Shown in pieces: positions 34,168 through 43,257 of a stretch of 64,000 nucleotides of DNA; position 1 is the first letter of the stretch, and every line of letters starts with the position of its first letter. Both the position numbers and the translations under genes were made by a program. This stretch comes from Thiobacillus denitrificans ATCC 25259 (GTDB lineage: Bacteria; Pseudomonadota; Gammaproteobacteria; Burkholderiales; Thiobacillaceae). The notes below the pieces were generated by a model, which saw only the letters and a list, made by a program, of their open reading frames with translations, was not told the origin of the DNA and searched no databases. Location: assembly GCF_000012745.1 (NCBI RefSeq), contig NC_007404.1, forward strand, positions 744,001 to 808,000, given 5' to 3'.

Positions 34168-35067
34168 TCAGTCGACGTGCAGACTGAGGTCGAGCGTGCG
34201 CATCGTGTCGCGACCGAGCCAGAACGCGGTGTCGCGCGCGATCACTTCGCGCAGGTCGTAGGGCTTGCTGGTGCAGGGTTCGAGCATCAGCACGTAGTGG
34301 CCGTTGAAGCCGCCGTAGCTCTGGAACACCCAGACGAACGGGAAGGCGGCGCGGTCGAACGCGAAGCTGAGCCGGCTGCCGGTCCGCGCGTTGCGCACGC
34401 CGCAGCGTCCTTCTTCGAGCGCCGAGCAGTAGACGAACTCGCGCAGGCCGCTGTCCGCGGGGCGGGTGCGGTCGAGCCGCACGGTGCCGCCGTCGGCGGT
34501 GCGGCCGTCCGGCCAGCGCGTCTTGCCCTCGCGTCCGATCAGGCGGCTGAATTCGATCGCGACGGCCTCGACGGTGCAGTCGGGCAGGTCGATTTCGTCG
34601 CCTTCCTCGATCGCGAGCGCGGGGTGGAGCTTGAGCATGCACGGCACCGGGGACGCGCCCAGGTTGGTCATGCGGTAGCGCAGATGCAGGACCGGGGCGT
34701 CGGGTTCGAGCACGAGCAGCTTTTCGAGACGCACCGGAACGGTCCGGCACTCGAGCGTGAGGGCGAGGCGGTGCGGCGCGTCGAGCTTGGAGTCCCAGAC
34801 CGCGGACCAGGTTTCGCCATGGTCGGGCAGCGCGCGGCCGTCGACCGTGCACGCCGCGTCGTTCGGAAACATCTCCTCGAAGCCGCCCTGCCAGCAGGCG
34901 TCGAACGAAGCCGCTTCCGTCACCGGGCGGGCGGCGTCGGGGTCATACTCCGGCGGGTGCCAGAGCCATTCCTTGGCGCGTGCGAGATCGGTGATCTGGT
35001 CGATGCGGCCCCCGCACTCGGGGCGCACCGTGACTTCGAGGTGGCGGTTCTTGAGGACGACACTCAT
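34168..35067 (-). CDS. Aldose 1-epimerase (mutarotase)-like protein
   Basis: A 299-aa beta-sandwich protein. LEVTVRPECGGRIDQITDL at the N-terminus, GGFEEMFPND, LKLHPALAIEEGD and FNGHYVLMLEPCTSKPYDL fit the galactose mutarotase-like superfamily. The Glu of LMLEP could be the general base. It may be a sugar epimerase or only a carbohydrate-binding relative. The SDR gene follows; the glycan cluster begins divergently next door. Confidence 0.75.
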   Translation of the reverse strand: MSVVLKNRHLEVTVRPECGGRIDQITDLARAKEWLWHPPEYDPDAARPVTEAASFDACWQGGFEEMFPNDAACTVDGRALPDHGETWSAVWDSKLDAPHRLALTLECRTVPVRLEKLLVLEPDAPVLHLRYRMTNLGASPVPCMLKLHPALAIEEGDEIDLPDCTVEAVAIEFSRLIGREGKTRWPDGRTADGGTVRLDRTRPADSGLREFVYCSALEEGRCGVRNARTGSRLSFAFDRAAFPFVWVFQSYGGFNGHYVLMLEPCTSKPYDLREVIARDTAFWLGRDTMRTLDLSLHVD

Positions 35068-35177
35068 GTTTCTGGCGGAAGACGGCGATGCGAACGATCT
35101 TGCAAGCCACGTGCCGGGGTGGAGATGGGCACGCTTTCTGCTGAATGCCGGGTTTCCCCCTTCGTCAGGAGAGCACC

Positions 35178-35819
35178 GTGCATTCCGTTTCCGCCGCGCG
35201 TGTCGTCGAACTCCATCGCCGCTGCCTCGCGGCGCCGGCCTGGCCCCATCATGTCAGCGGCGAGGCCGGGGCGCGTTCGGATATCTGGTCGTGGATCGAA
35301 TACAACCACCGCTGCAACAGCCTGCTGTGGGTCGCCGAGGACGAGGCGCGGCGCACCGACGTGCCCGACGCCGAGATCGTGCGCCGCAAGCGCGAGATCG
35401 ATCACTACAACCAGCGGCGCAACGACGCCGTCGAACGCATCGACGAGTGCGTCCTGGCGGGGCTGACCGGTGTCTTCTATCCGCAGCACGCGCGCCAGCA
35501 CAGCGAGACCGTCGGCGCGATGATCGACCGCCTGTCGATCCTCGCGCTCAAGACGCGCCACATGCGGCTCGAGAGCCAGCGCCAGGAGGCGGGCGCGGAG
35601 CACGTCCAGCGCTGCACCGCTCGGCTCGCGATCCTGCGTGAGCAGCGGGCCGATCTCGCCGCCTGCCTCGACCGGCTGCTCGCCGACGCGCGGGCCGGAC
35701 GCGTCTACTTCAAGGTCTATCGCCAGTTCAAGATGTACAACGATCCGCAGTTGAATCCCGCGCTCTATTCGCGGGCGCACGCCGGCGCCCGCGGCACCAA
35801 GGCCGCGGCCGGGCAGTGA
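35178..35819 (+). CDS. DUF4254 family protein
   Basis: A 213-aa soluble, mostly helical protein: WSWIEYNHRCNSLLWVAEDE, then VRRKREIDHYNQRRNDAVERID and MIDRLSILALKTRH. This is the pattern of DUF4254, a family of unknown function found beside glycosyltransferases. I chose the GTG at 35178 with AGGAGAGC before it; an upstream frame start at 35145 lacks one. First gene of the plus-strand glycan cluster, 37 nt before a GT9 gene. Confidence 0.75.
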   Translation: MHSVSAARVVELHRRCLAAPAWPHHVSGEAGARSDIWSWIEYNHRCNSLLWVAEDEARRTDVPDAEIVRRKREIDHYNQRRNDAVERIDECVLAGLTGVFYPQHARQHSETVGAMIDRLSILALKTRHMRLESQRQEAGAEHVQRCTARLAILREQRADLAACLDRLLADARAGRVYFKVYRQFKMYNDPQLNPALYSRAHAGARGTKAAAGQ

Positions 35820-35856
35820 GGGCGGCGCAGGCGCGTCGGCGGCCGGGCTGAGCGCC

Positions 35857-36969
35857 GTGGCGTGCGGGCCTTACGCCGGCGTGCGCCGCATCGTCGTGCT
35901 GCGGCCCTGCGCGCTGGGCGATCTGATGTTCGCGTTGCCGGCGCTCGGCGCCCTGCGGGAAACCTATTCCGACGCGTCGATCACCCTGCTCGGCTTGCCG
36001 TGGCAGGCGGATTTTCTCGCCGGCCGGCCCGGCGCGATCGACGAAGTCCGCGTCGTGCCGACGATTCCGGGCGTCGGCGCGCCGCCCGACGCGGCCGAGG
36101 ACGGCGCTGCCGTCGCAGCCTTGCTGGCCGGATTGAACGAGGGCGAACACGGCGGCGTCGATCTCGCGATCCAGCTCTACGGCGGCGGGCGCTATTCCAA
36201 TCCCTTCCTGCAGCGCATCGGCGCGCGCCATACGATCGGCATGCGCGCGCCGGACGCGCCGCCGCTCGAGCGCACGCTGCGCTACGTCTATCTGCAGAAC
36301 GAGCGCCTGCGCCTGCTCGAGGTCGTCGGCCTTGCCGGTGCGCGAACCGCCGCGCTCGAGCCGCGCCTCGCGGTGCTGCCGCGCGACCGCGCCGAGGCCG
36401 CGGCCTGGCTCGGCGCCGACGACGGCGCGCCGTGGGTCGTCGTCCAGCCGGGGGCGACCGACCCGCGGCGGCGCTGGCGACCCGAGCGTTTCGCCGCGGT
36501 GGCCGATGCGCTCGCCGCGGCCGGTGCGCGCATCGCGGTCAACGGCGGCCCCGACGAGCGCGCGGTCGGGGCCGCGGTGATCGCTGCGATGCGTTACCCC
36601 GCGGTCGATCTCGCCGCCGCCGGCCTCTCGCGCTCGGGGCTCGTCGGCGCGATCGCGCGTGCCGCGCTCGTGCTGTCGAACGACACCGGTCCGCTGCATC
36701 TCGCGCAGGCGGTCGGCACGGCAAGCGTCGGCATCTACTGGTTCAGCAACCTGCTGATCTCGGGTCCGCTCTTCACCGGCCGCCATCGTCACGCGGTCGC
36801 GCTCGACCCCCGCTGCCCGGTGTGCGGGCAGGACAACGTCGGCGCGCGCTGCGCACACGACGTGAGCTTCGTCGACGCCGTATCGGTCGACGCGGTGCGC
36901 GATCAGGCGCTCGCGCTGCTCGCCGAGGTGCTGACGAGCAGGTCGAGCGCCTCGTCGAGCACGGCCTGA
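35857..36969 (+). CDS. Glycosyltransferase family 9 (heptosyltransferase-like) A
   Basis: A 370-aa GT-B glycosyltransferase. The N-terminal RRIVVLRPCALGDLMFALPA is the GT9 acceptor/active-site block, and VVVQPGATDPRRRWRPERFA with VLSNDTGPLHLAQAVGT is the nucleotide-sugar half. ADP-heptose is the common donor in the family. GTG start. Its 3' end overlaps the 3' end of the convergent GT9 gene by 67 bp, so the two transcripts are antisense there. Cys residues near the C-terminus (CPVCGQDNVGARCAHD) may form a small metal or structural site. Confidence 0.88.
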   Translation: MACGPYAGVRRIVVLRPCALGDLMFALPALGALRETYSDASITLLGLPWQADFLAGRPGAIDEVRVVPTIPGVGAPPDAAEDGAAVAALLAGLNEGEHGGVDLAIQLYGGGRYSNPFLQRIGARHTIGMRAPDAPPLERTLRYVYLQNERLRLLEVVGLAGARTAALEPRLAVLPRDRAEAAAWLGADDGAPWVVVQPGATDPRRRWRPERFAAVADALAAAGARIAVNGGPDERAVGAAVIAAMRYPAVDLAAAGLSRSGLVGAIARAALVLSNDTGPLHLAQAVGTASVGIYWFSNLLISGPLFTGRHRHAVALDPRCPVCGQDNVGARCAHDVSFVDAVSVDAVRDQALALLAEVLTSRSSASSSTA

Positions 36970-37946
36970 GCGCGGATTCCGAGCGGGTCCCAGACGGCAC
37001 GGTGGCACGACGGGTCGAGCGGCGCCCAGCGGCTCATCTCGGAAGCCCGGAAGATCACGACGCTCGGCAGGCCGAGGCCGCAGGCGATGTGCGAGGTGCC
37101 GGTGTCGTTGCAGACGAGGAGCGCCGCGCCGGCCATGAGATGGGCCATCGCGCCGAGCGAGATGGCGGCAGCGGCGTCGAAGGCGGGTGCGCACATCGCC
37201 GCCGACACGGCCGCGGTGAGCGGCCGCTCGGCCTCGGATCCGGTCAGGACGACCTGCAGTCCGTGCGCGGCGAGCGCGTCGCCGAGCGCGGCGAAGCGCT
37301 CGGGCGGCCAGCGTCGCGCGGCGTCGCGCGCGCCGGGGTGCAGGCAGACGTAAGGGGCGCCCGGCGGCGGGAGTTTGAGGCCCGAGCGCGCGAGTTCGCG
37401 CGCGTCGGCGTCGAGCAGGGGAAAGCGGAGGTGGTCGCCGCGCGGCGGCGCGCCGAGGTGCGTCGTCAGCGCGAGCAGGCGGTGGATCTCGTGGCCGCGC
37501 GCCGGATAGCGCAGGAAGCTCGCGCCGCGCGCGCTCGCGTCGTCGTCGAAGCCGGCCTGCCAGACCGTGCCGAACTGTGCGACGAGCGCGTTGACGATGC
37601 GGCCGTTGCCGTGCAGCTGCAGCGCAAGATCGAAGCGGCGGGCGCGCACGGATTCGAGGAAAGGCGGATAGGCCTCGGGCGCCGGCTGCCGTTCGGGCAG
37701 GCCGGGGTGGCCGGGAAAAGCAATGAATTCGTTGACCAGCATCGCGAAGCGCTCGACGAACTGCTCGGCCCAGGGCAGGCCGACGAGCGCGATGCGCGCG
37801 TCGGGCAGGCGCCAGCGCAGCGCGCGCAGGGCCGGCACCGCACACAGCAGGTCGCCGACCTGAAGCGCGCGGAAGACGACGACCGACGCGGGCGCGTGGC
37901 GGTCGAACCAGCTCGGTGAGGCGGGGGACGCGTCGAAGCTCTCCAT
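36903..37946 (-). CDS. Glycosyltransferase family 9 (heptosyltransferase-like) B
   Basis: A 347-aa GT9 enzyme: VVFRALQVGDLLCAVPALRALR at the N-terminus, YVCLHPGARDAARRWPPERFA and VCNDTGTSHIACGLGLPSVV in the donor half. The ATG at 37946 has GGAGA upstream. It is the only minus-strand gene inside the cluster; it shares a 144-nt divergent promoter region with the ABC exporter and runs into the GT9 A gene. Confidence 0.9.
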   Translation of the reverse strand: MESFDASPASPSWFDRHAPASVVVFRALQVGDLLCAVPALRALRWRLPDARIALVGLPWAEQFVERFAMLVNEFIAFPGHPGLPERQPAPEAYPPFLESVRARRFDLALQLHGNGRIVNALVAQFGTVWQAGFDDDASARGASFLRYPARGHEIHRLLALTTHLGAPPRGDHLRFPLLDADARELARSGLKLPPPGAPYVCLHPGARDAARRWPPERFAALGDALAAHGLQVVLTGSEAERPLTAAVSAAMCAPAFDAAAAISLGAMAHLMAGAALLVCNDTGTSHIACGLGLPSVVIFRASEMSRWAPLDPSCHRAVWDPLGIRAQAVLDEALDLLVSTSASSASA

Positions 37947-38090
37947 GGCTGTCTCCGGAAGGGGGTGCCCCGTTCCAGCAGCAATCGTGCCCGCAGGCGG
38001 CGGCGGCATGCTTCTTGCCGAGCGGGGGATCGGGGGACGCCGTCAGGGCGCACAGGTCCGGCTTGTCGCCCCCCGTGGAGAGAAAACCGC

Positions 38091-39965
38091 ATGGCTTCCC
38101 ATTCCCGCTCCGCCGTATACGAGCCGCCTGCGCGCCGTCGCATCATGCGCGAACTTTTGACAGCGGCCTGGCTGTATCGCGGCCGGCTCGTCGCGACCAT
38201 CGTGCTGCTCCTGCTTGCCAAGGTCGCGGTGGTGGCGGTGCCGCTCGCGCTGAAAGGCGTGATCGACGCCCTGAGCCGGCCCGAACAGGTGCTCGCCGTG
38301 CCGGTCGTGCTGCTCGTGGGCTACGCAGTGCTGCGCTTCGCCGGGACCCTGTTCAACGAACTGCGCGACCTGGTCTTTTCGCGCGTGACGCAGAACATCG
38401 TCGCCGATTACGCGCACCGGGTGTTCGTCCATCTGCACACGCTGTCGCCGCGCTTTCATGCCCGCCGGCGCAGCGGCGCGCTACTGCGCGACATCGACCG
38501 CGGGACCAACGGCGTCGGATTTCTGCTCGGCGCGAGCCTCTTTACGCTGCTGCCGGCGCTGGTCGAGTTCGCGATGGTGCTCGGCATCATCGTCTCGCGC
38601 TATGCCGACGCCTTCGCCTGGATCATCGTCTCGACCTTCGTCGTCTACTCGGTATTCACCTTCTTCTTCACCGCGCGCCGCACCCTGCATCAGCGCCGCG
38701 TGAACCGCCTCGACAGCACGGCCAAGGCGCGCCTCGCGGACAGCCTCATCAACTACGACACGGTCAAATTCTTCACCGGCGAGAAGGCCGAGTCCGGCCA
38801 CTTGCACGACATCTTTCGCGACTGGGTCGAGGCCATGGTGCGCAACCAGAAGGCGCTGTTCATCCTGCACGTCGGGCAAAGCCTGATCATCGCGCTCGGC
38901 GTCGCCTCGGTGATGCTGCTCGCGGGCTACAACGTCGTCGGCGGCGTGCTCACGGTCGGTGACCTGGTGCTGATCAACGCCTACGTGATCCAGGTCTGCC
39001 TGCCGCTCAATACGCTCGGCTTCGTTTATCGCGAGACGCAGGACGCACGGACCAACGCCGAGCAACTGCTCGCGCTGCTCGACGAGCCGGTCGAGATCGT
39101 CGATGCGCCCGGCTCGCAGCCGCTCGCCGTCACCCACGGCGAGGTCGAGTTCCGCAACGTGAGCTTTCGCTACGACCCCGGGCGTCCGCTGCTGGACGAC
39201 GTCAGCTTCAGGATTCCGCCGGGCCACACGGTCGCGGTCGTTGGCGGAAGCGGTTCGGGCAAGTCGACGCTCGCGCGCCTGCTGCTGCGCTTCTACGACG
39301 TCGACGAAGGGGCGATCCTGATCGACGGGCAGGACATCCGCGAAATCACCCAAGAGAGCCTGCGCGGCGCGATCGGCGTGGTGCCGCAGGACACCGTGCT
39401 GTTCAACGACGACATCGCCTACAACATCGGCTACGGCCGCCCCGGCGCACGCGAGAATGAGATCGCCGACGCGGCGCGTTCGGCCGACATCCATCGCCTC
39501 GTCGAGTCGCTTCCGGACGGCTACCACACCGAGGTCGGCGAGCGCGGCGTCAAGCTCTCCGGCGGCGAGCGCCAGCGCATCGCGATCGCGCGGGCGATCC
39601 TCAAGAACCCGCCCATCCTCATCTTCGACGAGGCGACGAGCGCGCTCGATACGCAGACCGAACGCGCGATCGAGCAGGAACTCGAGCGCATCTCGCGCGA
39701 CCGCACCGCACTCGTCATCGCGCACCGCCTGAGCACGATCGCCGGTGCCGACACGATCCTCGTCATGGAGCGCGGCCGCGTCGTCGAACGCGGCACCCAC
39801 GCCGAACTGCTGCAGGCGCGCGGCGTCTACGCCCAGATGTGGGTGCTGCAGCAGCGCGAGCAGGCGCTGGCGTCGAGCAAGGCGGGTTTCGGCGACGTGC
39901 CGCCCGCGCACGGCGAGGCCCAGCGCAGCGAGGTCCGGCGCAGCGACCTCGCCCAGGGTGAGTGA
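38091..39965 (+). CDS. ABC exporter, ATM1/HMT1-like half transporter
   Basis: A 624-aa fused membrane-ATPase half transporter. Six transmembrane helices (about residues 20-310) with RLDSTAKARLADSLINYDTVKFF and AMVRNQKALF, motifs of the Atm1 family, then the ATPase: Walker A VVGGSGSGKS, Q-loop VVPQDTVLFNDDI, signature KLSGGERQR, Walker B LIFDEATSALD, H-loop AHRLST. Atm1 relatives export glutathione-linked sulfur or metal compounds. Its place in a glycan cluster is unusual; a lipid-linked substrate is also possible. The start has GGAGAG upstream. Confidence 0.88.
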   Translation: MASHSRSAVYEPPARRRIMRELLTAAWLYRGRLVATIVLLLLAKVAVVAVPLALKGVIDALSRPEQVLAVPVVLLVGYAVLRFAGTLFNELRDLVFSRVTQNIVADYAHRVFVHLHTLSPRFHARRRSGALLRDIDRGTNGVGFLLGASLFTLLPALVEFAMVLGIIVSRYADAFAWIIVSTFVVYSVFTFFFTARRTLHQRRVNRLDSTAKARLADSLINYDTVKFFTGEKAESGHLHDIFRDWVEAMVRNQKALFILHVGQSLIIALGVASVMLLAGYNVVGGVLTVGDLVLINAYVIQVCLPLNTLGFVYRETQDARTNAEQLLALLDEPVEIVDAPGSQPLAVTHGEVEFRNVSFRYDPGRPLLDDVSFRIPPGHTVAVVGGSGSGKSTLARLLLRFYDVDEGAILIDGQDIREITQESLRGAIGVVPQDTVLFNDDIAYNIGYGRPGARENEIADAARSADIHRLVESLPDGYHTEVGERGVKLSGGERQRIAIARAILKNPPILIFDEATSALDTQTERAIEQELERISRDRTALVIAHRLSTIAGADTILVMERGRVVERGTHAELLQARGVYAQMWVLQQREQALASSKAGFGDVPPAHGEAQRSEVRRSDLAQGE

Positions 39966-40172
39966 GGCCGGTAAAAAATACATGGCGGCTGTAATTCTTT
40001 CGTGCACGGGACCGCACGCCGCGCGGCCGGCTTCGCGTGGCGCCCGCGGCGGGCGTAAAAATCACGACGTCGAATCAATGGCTTACGAACGTTTCCGCGA
40101 GCCGGGGCATGGCGGTTGCTTTTTTGCCATTCAAGTTTCCCATTCGGAGCCACCCGTGTTTCGGGCGCCGCC

Positions 40173-41501
40173 ATGTCACGACGCATTGCGCTCATCAGCG
40201 ATCACGCTTCGCCGCTCGCGGTCCTCGGCGGCGTCGACAGCGGCGGCCAGAACGTCTACGTTGCGCAGGTCGCGCGCGAGCTCGCGGCGCGCGGACACGA
40301 GGTCGACGTGTTCACGCGCCGCTACCGCAGCGGGCAGCCGCGCATCGTCGAGTGGTGCAGGAACGTGCGCGTCATCCATGTGCCGGCGGGGCCGGCGACC
40401 GACGTGCGCAAAGAGGACCTGCTGCCTTACATGGCCGATTTCGCGCGCTGGATGATCGGCTTTTGCCGGATGCGGGGTGGCTACGACCTGCTTCACGCCA
40501 ACTTCTTCATGTCCGGCGTCGTCGCGCGGCAGGTGAGGCGCGCGCTCGGCACGCCGTTCGTGATTACCTTTCATGCCCTCGGCCGCGTGCGTCGCAAGTA
40601 TCAGCGCGAGGCGGACGAGTTTCCCGACGAGCGCGCAGAGATCGAGGAGCAGTTGGTCGCCGAAGCCGACGCGGTCATCGCCGAATGCCCGCAGGACAAA
40701 TCCGACCTCGAGACGCTCTACGGTGCCGATCCGGCCAGGCTCCACGTCGTGCCGTGCGGCTTCGAGAAGGACGCGTTCCTGCCGCTGCCGCGCCACTTCG
40801 CGCGCCAGGTGCTCGGCATCGCGCCCGAAGAGCGCCTGCTCGTGAACGTCGGCAGGCTGGTGCCGCGCAAGGGCATCGACAACGCGATCCGTGGCCTCGG
40901 TTGTCTGCGGCGCGTATACGGCATCGACGCGACGCTGCTCGTCGTCGGCGGCAATTCGGACGTCCCCGATCCCCACGAGACGCCCGAGATCGGCCGGCTC
41001 GCCGAGGTCGCGGCGCACGACGCGGCCGGTCAGCGCGTGATCTTCACGGGGCGGCGCTCGCGCGAATTGCTCAAGCTTTATTACGCGGCCGCGGACGCGC
41101 TCGTGACGACGCCCTGGTACGAGCCCTTCGGCATCACGCCGCTCGAAGCGATGGCCTGCGGGACGCCCGTGATCGGGTCCGACGTCGGCGGCCTCAAGTA
41201 CACGATCCAGGACGGCGAGACCGGCTTTCTCGTTCCACCCGACGACCCCGAGGCGCTCGGCGAGCGCTTCGCGCGCTTCTACGGCAGCCCGCGCCTGATG
41301 CGGCGCATGAGCCGCAGCGCGCTGCGCCGCGCCAACAGCTTGTTCACCTGGGACCGCGTCGTCGCCAGGCTCGATCGTGTCTACGCGCGCGCGGCGCGAT
41401 GGGACGCGCCGGCGGCAATCGTCACCCCGTTGCGTCCGCCGCGGGCGCTCCCGCCCGAAGCCGAATTGCCCGGCGTGCTCGGAGGCGCGCTCTTGCCATG
41501 A
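40173..41501 (+). CDS. Glycosyltransferase family 4 (sucrose-phosphate synthase type)
   Basis: A 442-aa GT-B enzyme. GGVDSGGQNVYVAQVARELA at the N-terminus and EPFGITPLEAMACGTPVIGS with the E-x7-E donor motif are typical of GT4 enzymes such as MshA or sucrose-phosphate synthase. LVNVGRLVPRKGIDNAI is the start of the donor domain. Its stop overlaps the start of the phosphatase gene (ATGA), so it heads a coupled four-gene run. Confidence 0.9.
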   Translation: MSRRIALISDHASPLAVLGGVDSGGQNVYVAQVARELAARGHEVDVFTRRYRSGQPRIVEWCRNVRVIHVPAGPATDVRKEDLLPYMADFARWMIGFCRMRGGYDLLHANFFMSGVVARQVRRALGTPFVITFHALGRVRRKYQREADEFPDERAEIEEQLVAEADAVIAECPQDKSDLETLYGADPARLHVVPCGFEKDAFLPLPRHFARQVLGIAPEERLLVNVGRLVPRKGIDNAIRGLGCLRRVYGIDATLLVVGGNSDVPDPHETPEIGRLAEVAAHDAAGQRVIFTGRRSRELLKLYYAAADALVTTPWYEPFGITPLEAMACGTPVIGSDVGGLKYTIQDGETGFLVPPDDPEALGERFARFYGSPRLMRRMSRSALRRANSLFTWDRVVARLDRVYARAARWDAPAAIVTPLRPPRALPPEAELPGVLGGALLP

Positions 41502-42079
41502 CCCGCGCCGTGTTTCTCGACAAGGACGGCACGCTCGTCGACGACGTGCCGTACAACGCCGACCCGACGAAGATCCGGCTCGCCGCGGGCGCCGGCCGCG
41601 CGCTCGCCGCGCTGCTCGCCGGCGGCTTTCGCCTGTTCGTCGTCTCCAACCAGCCGGGCGTCGGCCTCGGCTACTTCCCGCTCGCGGCCCTGCAGCCGCT
41701 GTCGCAGCGCATCCGACAGCTCGTGCGCGCGGACGGCGCCGATCTCCACGGCTTCTATTACTGTCCGCACGCGCCGGCGCGGGGGCAGCCCGCCTGCGGC
41801 TGCCGCAAGCCGGCGCCGGGCCTGGTGCTGCAGGCGGCCGCCGAGCATGGCATCGCGCTCGAGAATTCGTGGTTCATTGGCGACATCCTCGACGACGTCG
41901 AGGCCGGTCATCGCGCCGGCTGCCGCAGCATCCTCATCGACAACGGCAACGAAACCGAATGGCTGAGATCACCAATACGCGAGCCCGACCACGTCGTGCG
42001 CAACCTGCACGACGCGGCGGCACACATTCTGAGCGCGGCGCAGCGCGAAACCGGGCGGGCGAGGGCCCTCGCGTCATGA
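41498..42079 (+). CDS. gmhB: HAD-IIIA phosphatase, D-glycero-heptose-1,7-bisphosphate phosphatase-like
   Basis: A 193-aa HAD enzyme of the GmhB type. FLDKDGTLVDDVPYNADP holds the Asp nucleophile and acid, VVSNQPGVGLGYF motif II, CGCRKPAPGLV the lysine and the zinc loop (CPH...CGC), and FIGDILDDVEAGHRAGC motif IV. It removes a phosphate in ADP-heptose synthesis, which fits the three GT9 genes around it. HldE/HldD genes are not in the window. Overlaps both neighbours by 4 nt. Confidence 0.88.
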   Translation: MTRAVFLDKDGTLVDDVPYNADPTKIRLAAGAGRALAALLAGGFRLFVVSNQPGVGLGYFPLAALQPLSQRIRQLVRADGADLHGFYYCPHAPARGQPACGCRKPAPGLVLQAAAEHGIALENSWFIGDILDDVEAGHRAGCRSILIDNGNETEWLRSPIREPDHVVRNLHDAAAHILSAAQRETGRARALAS

Positions 42080-43257
42080 GCGGCAACTGGCACGACGCGC
42101 GGCGCATCCTCTGCGTGCGGCTCGACAACATGGGCGACGTGCTGATGACGACGCCGGCGATCCGCGCCTTGAAGGCCGCGCGCCCCGACCGCCACATCAC
42201 GCTGCTGACCTCGCCGGCCGGCGCGGCGGTCGCGAAACTGATTCCGGACGTCGACGCGGTGATCGTGTTCGACGCGCCGTGGATGAAGGGCGGCGAGCAA
42301 CGCACGATCGCGCCCGCCGACGACGCCGCGCTCGAGGCGCTGCTGCGCGCCGGCGAATACGACGCCGCTGTGATCTTCACCGTCTACAGCCAGAGCGCGC
42401 TGCCGGCCGCCTACCTGTGTTACCGGGCCGGCATTCCGCTGCGCCTCGCCCACTGCCGCGAGAATCCCTACGCGCTTCTGACCGACTGGGTCGCCGAGAG
42501 CGAGCCCGGCAAGACGATCCGACACGAGGTGCGGCGGCAGCTCGACCTCGTCGCGACCGTCGGCTGCGCGAGCGACAGCCAGCGCATGTCGTTCGCCGTG
42601 CACGATCACGCGTGCCGCGAAGTGCGGCAGATGCTGGGGGCGCTCGGCCTCGATTTCGGGCGGCCCTGGGTGCTGCTCCACGCCGGCGCGAGCGCCCCGT
42701 CCCGGCGCTACCCGCCGCCGCTCTTCGCGCAGGCCGTACGTCTGCTCGCCGAAGCTGGCTGCCAGACCGTCCTCGCCGGGTCGGCCGACGAGGTCGACGA
42801 CGTCGAAGCGATCCGCCGCATGGCCGACGTGCCGACCCTGTCGCTCGCCGGGCGGCTCGACCTCGCCGGGCTCGGCGCCGCGATCCTGCTGGCCGACGTG
42901 GTGATCTGCAACAACAGCGGCCCCGCCCACCTCGCGGCCGCGATCGGGACGCCGCTGGTCGAACTCTATGCGCTGACCAACCCGCAGCACACGCCGTGGA
43001 TGGTGCGCCATACGCTGTTGTTCCACGACGTGCCGTGCCGGTTCTGCTACAAGAGCGTGTGCCCGCAGGGCCACCACGACTGCCTGCGCCGCGTCGACCC
43101 GGTCGAGGTCGCCGAGGCCGCGCTGGCGCTGCTGCCCTTCGGCCTGCGCTGGATGATCAGCGAGGTCGCGGCGCCGCGCCCGCCGATCCCGGTGCATCCG
43201 GCAAAGCGGGCGGTTCTGCCGCGCGACAAGGCGTCATGCGTCGGCTCCGCATCCTGA
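42076..43257 (+). CDS. Glycosyltransferase family 9 (heptosyltransferase-like) C
   Basis: A 393-aa GT9 enzyme: ILCVRLDNMGDVLMTTPAIRALKA, VLLHAGASAPSRRYPPPLFAQA and VICNNSGPAHLAAAIGTPLVELYA. C-terminal CRFCYKSVCPQGHHDCLRRVDP is Cys/His-rich, as seen in some lipopolysaccharide core heptosyltransferases. The start overlaps the GmhB-like stop (ATGA); its end overlaps the next gene by 22 nt. Confidence 0.92.
   Translation: MSGNWHDARRILCVRLDNMGDVLMTTPAIRALKAARPDRHITLLTSPAGAAVAKLIPDVDAVIVFDAPWMKGGEQRTIAPADDAALEALLRAGEYDAAVIFTVYSQSALPAAYLCYRAGIPLRLAHCRENPYALLTDWVAESEPGKTIRHEVRRQLDLVATVGCASDSQRMSFAVHDHACREVRQMLGALGLDFGRPWVLLHAGASAPSRRYPPPLFAQAVRLLAEAGCQTVLAGSADEVDDVEAIRRMADVPTLSLAGRLDLAGLGAAILLADVVICNNSGPAHLAAAIGTPLVELYALTNPQHTPWMVRHTLLFHDVPCRFCYKSVCPQGHHDCLRRVDPVEVAEAALALLPFGLRWMISEVAAPRPPIPVHPAKRAVLPRDKASCVGSAS

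Noticed and set aside
35145-35177. Earlier start for the DUF4254 protein
   Set aside because: No ribosome site, and the GTG at 35178 has AGGAGAGC directly upstream.
35862-37919. 685-codon plus-strand open frame across two glycosyltransferase genes
   Set aside because: Arg/Ala-rich product without fold character; frame +2 shadow of GT9 A and antisense of GT9 B.
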